Notes under the pieces: generated by a model
The model's input: only the letters and a program-made list of their open reading frames with translations
Told to the model about the DNA's origin: nothing
Databases searched by the model: none
Source: Elymus sibiricus
Taxonomy: Eukaryota > Streptophyta > Magnoliopsida > Poales > Poaceae
Assembly: GCA_039707655.1 (NCBI GenBank)
Contig: CM077665.1
Location: 86,181,954-86,245,953, forward strand
Reading direction: 5' to 3'
Length of the DNA stretch: 64,000 bases
Program-made: the position numbers and the translations under genes
Shown here: in pieces, positions 58,674 to 64,000 of the stretch
Layout of the letters: every line of letters begins with the position of its first letter
Numbering within the stretch: position 1 is the stretch's first letter

Positions 58674-61635
58674 ACGAATGGTATCAGAGCGACCAGGCTG
58701 ACTATAGGTTACCCTAGCCAGACTTTATTGTCTTGTGCTCAGTAGAAAGCCCAGATGGATTTCAGCCATCTTTGTCAACCTGGCACGGCTACTATTGATC
58801 ATAAGGCAACCCCTTGGGTCTTCGGCTCCATCAGACCCCAACTCTCGTGGCCTTTGTCTCCGGTGTGAAACGCTCGCACCGGGCAACGACCGTGAGCCCT
58901 GAAACCCCTAGGTAAACCAGATATCCTTACCCTGCTTGCTAGCCATGGCATTTATCTTCTTACTCTAGTTTCCTTTGGGAAATGCTTATAAATTCCATCT
59001 CTTTCCCGATAACCCTAGGATCGTTGACTAAGCCACTTTGGCTATGGTCCTGCATCAAGTGTGATGTTCTCTAAGGAAGTAGTAGGAGCTTGACACCAGT
59101 GCTACCAGGAGCATTGTGTAGTTTCGCTTCTAAATCCTTAGAGGTACATCGAGTGCGCTATAATAGTTATACTAGTGGATCCTTGGCCATGTGTATAAGG
59201 TCCGCAAAATTTTTGAGCTTTATTTGCTTTTTGGTTTTTCGCGGTTCTTGTTTCTTTTGTCGATTCTATCTCTCCGCTCCGACTGGATCCATCCACAAGA
59301 GTTGCCTAAGAAGATCAGCGTGCAACTGGGATAATACCCAATAATCCCAATTCAGCAAGAGTCCTATCCAGCCAACTACCAATATTCAGAACATTACCAC
59401 CGGATCTGTCAAGAAGGAAGAATGGGTCAGAAGCAGAATCCATGTGCAACAGACAAGGCCAGAATATACCTGAGAGAATTTGCCTTAGAATAAATCACGC
59501 CTGAGGAATAGTCAGATGAGCTACAAAGAATGAACACCAATAAGGACAAATTATTCCGTCCGCGATACAAGGATTATCTCAGTCAGTGGGGTGAACCCTG
59601 AGTTTTCTCCCAAGGGATCCAAGAATCATTTATTCCCCACCAGAGACATATTTCAAGAATGTGAATGAGCCAAAAGCAGCAACAAAACTCCGGTACGTTG
59701 GTACAAATTTTGAAGCATATTTTGAAGTTCACCGATGCAAATACCAAATTTTCTGGGCACTGTGAACAAGGTTTGTGAGAAATATGGATAAGTTTACGGT
59801 TGCCTAGAATCAATGAGAACTTCAAATGCTTGGAAATTCAACTAAATCAACTCGAAGTGTCCACCGACTATGTACTACAGGCAACATATGGTATTCAGGA
59901 CATGAGGTCTGCATCAGTCATGCAACCTTTACAACAACAATAATAAGACCAGCAGAAAGACAAGCGATGGGCCTGACCAATGAACATCTTCAGTCAAGGT
60001 ATGGCCTATATCAAGTCCCTGCTCTGCTATGAATACTTCAGAAGGAAGCCAGAATCGGCCATAGATCCGACTGTGTACAAAAGGCTTCTGGTATAAGGAA
60101 CCCAGCCTTCCTTCGCAAGCTACCGAGAAAAGCCTACGACACCAGATTGCCAACCTTCCTCGGTACGCCACTTGGTGAGAAAACCTCCTAGGATACGGTA
60201 CCCCCATCCTCCACAGCGTGCTACCGCGGAAAGCTTCCGCCACAAGGCACCTGACCTTCCTCATCAAGACACATGAAAGAAAACTTTCGAGGCACGATAC
60301 CCAGCCTTCTTCAGCACACTACCCTGGCAGAAGCTTTGAGCATAAGGAATTCAACCTTCTTCAACACACCATCGTGCCACAACAAGCGTGCCAGAAGCAA
60401 GAACTAGTCTGGACACACATCCGCCTCAGAACTCAGTGGTTATGAAAGGATTTATCCTGCACCTGCATATGTTGTGAGCATGCAGTCCAGTGGATCAGTT
60501 CATGCGAGCCACTCGTACACGGGAATGACTGTGTTCAGAGAAACATTGGCCCTATGTTGAAAGAAAGAATATGAGCACAGCAACCCCTACGAGGTATGCA
60601 AGAGTAAGTTCTGAGAACAAGAAGGACAAACCAGGAAAACAATCAAGGAGCTGTGTTGGCAGGTCATTATAGGTCCATCAAAGTAATCCTCAAGAACAAA
60701 GAAGTTATGGGAAAATCACCCCCGTGATGGTCAACAAGATATGGCTTCACAGATGAAGTGGTATTACCAATCCTCGTCAGACTCTTGCATATACGGCCAC
60801 AACAATGCAGCCAGCATGCCGCACTCATTATGAATATGGGCCATCAACCAAGATAAGGGGATATGCCCCGAGAGATACACCAGATGATAGCAATACTATG
60901 CTCAGCTCAGTAGTCACATCACGAACTACAGAGGCTATATATGACAGAGCCATCTCCACGAGCGACAAAGTATGAAACAAGGCATTCAGATAGAATGGCT
61001 CAAAGACATCGGCATTAACAGCTCGTGGACATCATGACATCATTGGAATAAGAGGTTACTGTCTATGATTACTTTGTGATCATGCCTGACATTTCAGTGG
61101 AGGATATAGTAGCAATGGCTCGGTCATGTTGTTCCTTGAATCATGGATCACCTAAGGACAAAGTCAAGATGCATAAGCCAGAAGGAAACATCTGAATGGA
61201 AACCATAGCCAGACTGAGCATTCTGACACAGCAAAAAGGAAAGCCACCCCCACTCTCTCGAAGTCATACGATCACGAAAACCTGGTACCAGGAAAGGATG
61301 TTTTGCCCATAACAGTCAGGGTATGAAGCATTACAATAAAACTCGGAACAGATACCTCCCAGCCCTGGAAATCGAGCTGTCTGTTGGTATTACCCGCTAC
61401 CACACCCAGCAACACCACTACCAGGAAAAAAGGTACACCTGACAGGAAAGAGAAGGATTCAAGAAAGTTGTGTGCAAAGACAACATATGGTCCCTCAAAA
61501 GAGGCAGTTAAAAGGCCAGTGAACCAGCGAAGACAGGACAACTGATGGATCCAAGTCGCACGCAGTTAAGTCCCCCTTCCCCGACAGGTAAGCCTGGAAA
61601 TCTCGAGGACGAGATTTTCTTAAGGGGGGTAGGTA
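58674..61635 (+). other. Internal noncoding domain of the LARD-like element
   Basis: It starts with the tRNA-Met primer-binding site and ends with cgaggacgagattttcttaa plus the purine tract. In between, all frames are short and no gag, protease, polymerase or integrase motif is recognisable. Repeated cc-ttcct and gcaca-tacc phrases between about 60,090 and 60,330 suggest short internal repeats. Confidence 0.7.
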
Positions 61636-64000
61636 TGTGACACCCTGGTTTTCGCTCCCTGTTTTTTTTTCCTTGGCGGGATTTGACTCCCATCCTTTTT
61701 CTCGGTGTTATCGGATTTCTCTAGCTCTTGGGTATGTGAAGATGGTCATCTAGCCTTGCCTTCCCTATCCAACCAGAGATTCTTTCCAGTCCAACCTTGC
61801 CATCCAAGTAACATTCTCAGGGTTTTGCCGTCGAAACCCTACCTTCCGAGTTGCCGGAAGGGAAACCCTAACCCTTCCAGTTACAAAGGAACCTCAATTT
61901 CCTATGATCCTATGACTCCCAAAACCTTTCCCAGTGATCATCCTTCATCTATAAACCCTGGATATGCAAAAATATTGCTAAGTCATTTGCAATATTTTTC
62001 AGTTATAATTAATTCCTTTTTCTGCCAGTTAAAGGAATTAAATCCAGGAAAATATCTATCCATCTCCAGAGTTCATGAAAACTTGTGGAGATATTCTTTG
62101 TCATCATATTGAGCTCCCATAAAAATATTGGCTATAATTAAATAGGATAAATTGCATTTTCCTATTTAATGCCAATATTGCATTTTTGGCACTTTCTAAA
62201 GGAACTACCATTTTGGTAGCCAGGAAAATTCCCAAATAAATTGTGGAGCTTCTAATATCCATATATTCCTCATTTCCATCAATATCCCAAGTTCCATAAT
62301 TCAAATTTTGAGCACAATATCAATTTGCAAATTCTGTCCAGTTGGGCAAATTGCAAAGGAAGTGCTTTATTCCTTTATCTATTTGAGTTGAAATTTTTCA
62401 TGGTGATTAAAATTGCTAAATCACTCATGGATACCAAAAATCAGCTCAATCCCTCTATCCATTAATCCACAGCAATTTTTCCAAGATTCTGTCCATTTGG
62501 AGGTACTGTGAAGCAAGTACCATTTTGGTGTACTCAAATGGTATGAAATTTTACCAGTGACTTTATACTCCTAAATCATGACTCTACACCAAATTTGAGA
62601 CATATCCATCTATCCATTTGATTCCAGCAAGGTCAACTTCAGTTCTGTCCAGAATCTATCATTGTGAAGGAAGTACCTTCAGTTCTTATCCTTTTGACAT
62701 GAAAATTTAACAGGGCCTTAACCGTGGTAGATAATTCACTCACACCAAAATTCAGATGTTTTCACCAAGCCTATCTTCCCCAGAAGAAAACAAACACCTT
62801 GCTGTCCAGAGAGGTTTTCGATCCAGTTCATCTCCTCAGAGCCTTCCTGTGGATTGGAGCTACTTCTAGCATCTAGTTGACCCCTTAGTCACGCATTAGA
62901 CAAGGTGTTGGGTCAATTCGTGCACCAGAGAGCGTTTTGGCGTGGTGACCACGCGGACGGCGAGCAGAAGTGGTGCTCTGCACCCTGCCTCCTCTCGGCC
63001 ACCAGCTCCAGCTGGCCCTGGCTTGTCCCCGCACGCCGACTAGCTCTGCAGTGGCCGCGTGCCCCTCTCTAGCTCCTTCCTCTCCGTCCTCTTCCCCGTT
63101 GCGCCGCGACGAACCCTCTGCTCCGCCACTGTGCCCGCACGTGCGCCGCCGTATCCGGACGAAGCCGGAGCTTCTCGAGCGAGCCAGCTCACCTCCCCTG
63201 CATCCCCGTGACGCTCCCCGACGCCGGTCGTCAGCCTGAGCCGTCGCCTCCAAGCTCCAGGACCGCGGCCAGCTCATTCCGCGGCCGTCCTTATCGGCTC
63301 GCCGCCGTTCGGCTATAAATAGCCAGCCCCGCGCCCTCCCCGAGCACTCCACCCCCTCCCACTCACTTCTAGCCTCCTCCCCGGCCACTGGCCCGGGTCC
63401 GAGAGCCCGTCCTCCTCTCAATTCGCCGCCATGGCCGCCGCCTCGGTCACCTTAAATTCCGGCGAACAGGGCCCCCTCCCTCCACTTCTCCACCTCCATC
63501 AGGTTACCATCACCACCAGGGAGCTTTCCCAAACCTCGCCCTTCCATCCCTGCCACTGTAGGGCCGAGGCCAAACTTGCCGGAGCCACCGTCCGCCGCGG
63601 TTGTCGCCCCGCTCATCTCAGTGCTCCTCGGCGTCCGTGCGGTGCGTGGACGGATGCGGCGCTTCCTCCTCTTTCCGTCGGTGGCCGGAGCACCTCGAGA
63701 GATGGCCGGAGTCGGCCAGACGAGCACCGGCACCGGCAGCCTCCTTCTGCACTGCGAGCAGGCGTCGGGGGAAGAAGAAGAGAAGGAGGGAGGAGAGAGA
63801 GAGCGCCGACGGGCCCCACCTGTCGGTGAGAGAAGGAGGTGCCAGCAAAGATAAGTGGAAGCGTAATCAGGAGAATACGTTTCCCTCTTTGGAAAGCGCA
63901 TTTCCTCCTACTGCAGCTCATAGTACGTTTTCTCTTCCTGAAAGCGTATTCCCTGAAATGCGTTTTCTGTTTTTCAGCGCAGGGACCTGTTGGAGAAGAA
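61636..64000 (+). repeat. 3' LTR of the LARD-like element, cut by the window end
   Basis: The first 2365 bp are present and collinear with the 5' LTR. Differences include scattered substitutions and a 10-bp insertion near 63,160 (acgaagccgg). The TATA box is at 63314-63322 and the 132-residue ORF at 63431-63829 is intact. Confidence 0.78.

Larger units (their letters stand above)
54642..64000 (+). mobile_element. LARD-like (Sukkula-type) retrotransposon with about 4-kb LTRs, 3' end beyond window
   Basis: Two long direct repeats start tgtgacaccctggttttcgc at 54642 and 61636. The first ends gcgccaca at 58673, just before tggtatcagagc (58679-58690), the initiator tRNA-Met primer-binding site. 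The 3-kb inside has no domain-bearing frame, and a purine tract taaggggggtaggt precedes the second LTR. Long LTRs around a noncoding core define large retrotransposon derivatives; the size and start resemble barley Sukkula. It cuts off the old family A element. The target duplication cannot be checked because the 3' end lies outside. Confidence 0.78.

Overview
The window is nuclear DNA of a grass, most likely a Triticeae species (wheat, Aegilops, barley or relatives). The evidence is intron-containing plant genes, Stowaway MITEs, an Angela/WIS/BARE-1-type LTR, a Sukkula-like large retrotransposon derivative, a CACTA transposon, and deep nesting of LTR retrotransposons. Family names come from recognition and no search was run. 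Two low-copy genes fill the first 10.5 kb and nested transposable elements fill nearly everything after about 12.7 kb.

Region 1 (1-12,723). The 3' part of a tandem-kinase gene (1-3798, +) carries an active-looking non-RD kinase domain followed by a pseudokinase domain. This is the architecture of cereal disease-resistance tandem kinases. Its third intron holds a Stowaway element that carries a LINE 3' end. A 1.7-kb PIF/Harbinger-type element (4655-6380) has 20-bp inverted ends, a TAA target duplication and a repetitive captured ORF. A complete NOP58 gene (box C/D snoRNP core protein, minus strand, nine coding exons, 557 residues) spans 6975-10176. Its promoter has a telo-box and four site II motifs.

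Region 2 (12,724-64,000) is one transposon nest. The outermost layer is an old, decayed Gypsy-type gag-protease element, here called family A. It is interrupted by a solo LTR (14168-15562, TSD AACCT), a family B element (16374-24315, TSD CCACT), a 27.7-kb CACTA element (26727-54391) and a LARD-like element with 4-kb LTRs (54642 to beyond the window). The CACTA element is itself interrupted by a second family B element (29933-36383, TSD CTCCA), an Angela-type solo LTR (39997-41771, TSD ACTCA) and a young, complete family A element (42753-52072, TSD CCGAC). Removing these insertions leaves a CACTA of about 10.1 kb. It shows no recognisable transposase but carries a B3-domain gene, three alanine-rich ORFs and a 3'-5' exonuclease-like ORF.

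The most interesting biology lies in the non-standard element coding. Family A carries gag and protease but no reverse transcriptase or integrase, and it has a five-exon gene on the opposite strand. The two family B copies share LTRs and flanking sequence but have different proteins between the same start region and the same C-terminal tail: one has decayed gag-protease, the other an intact 231-residue ORF of unknown function. The CACTA behaves like a multi-gene capture vehicle.
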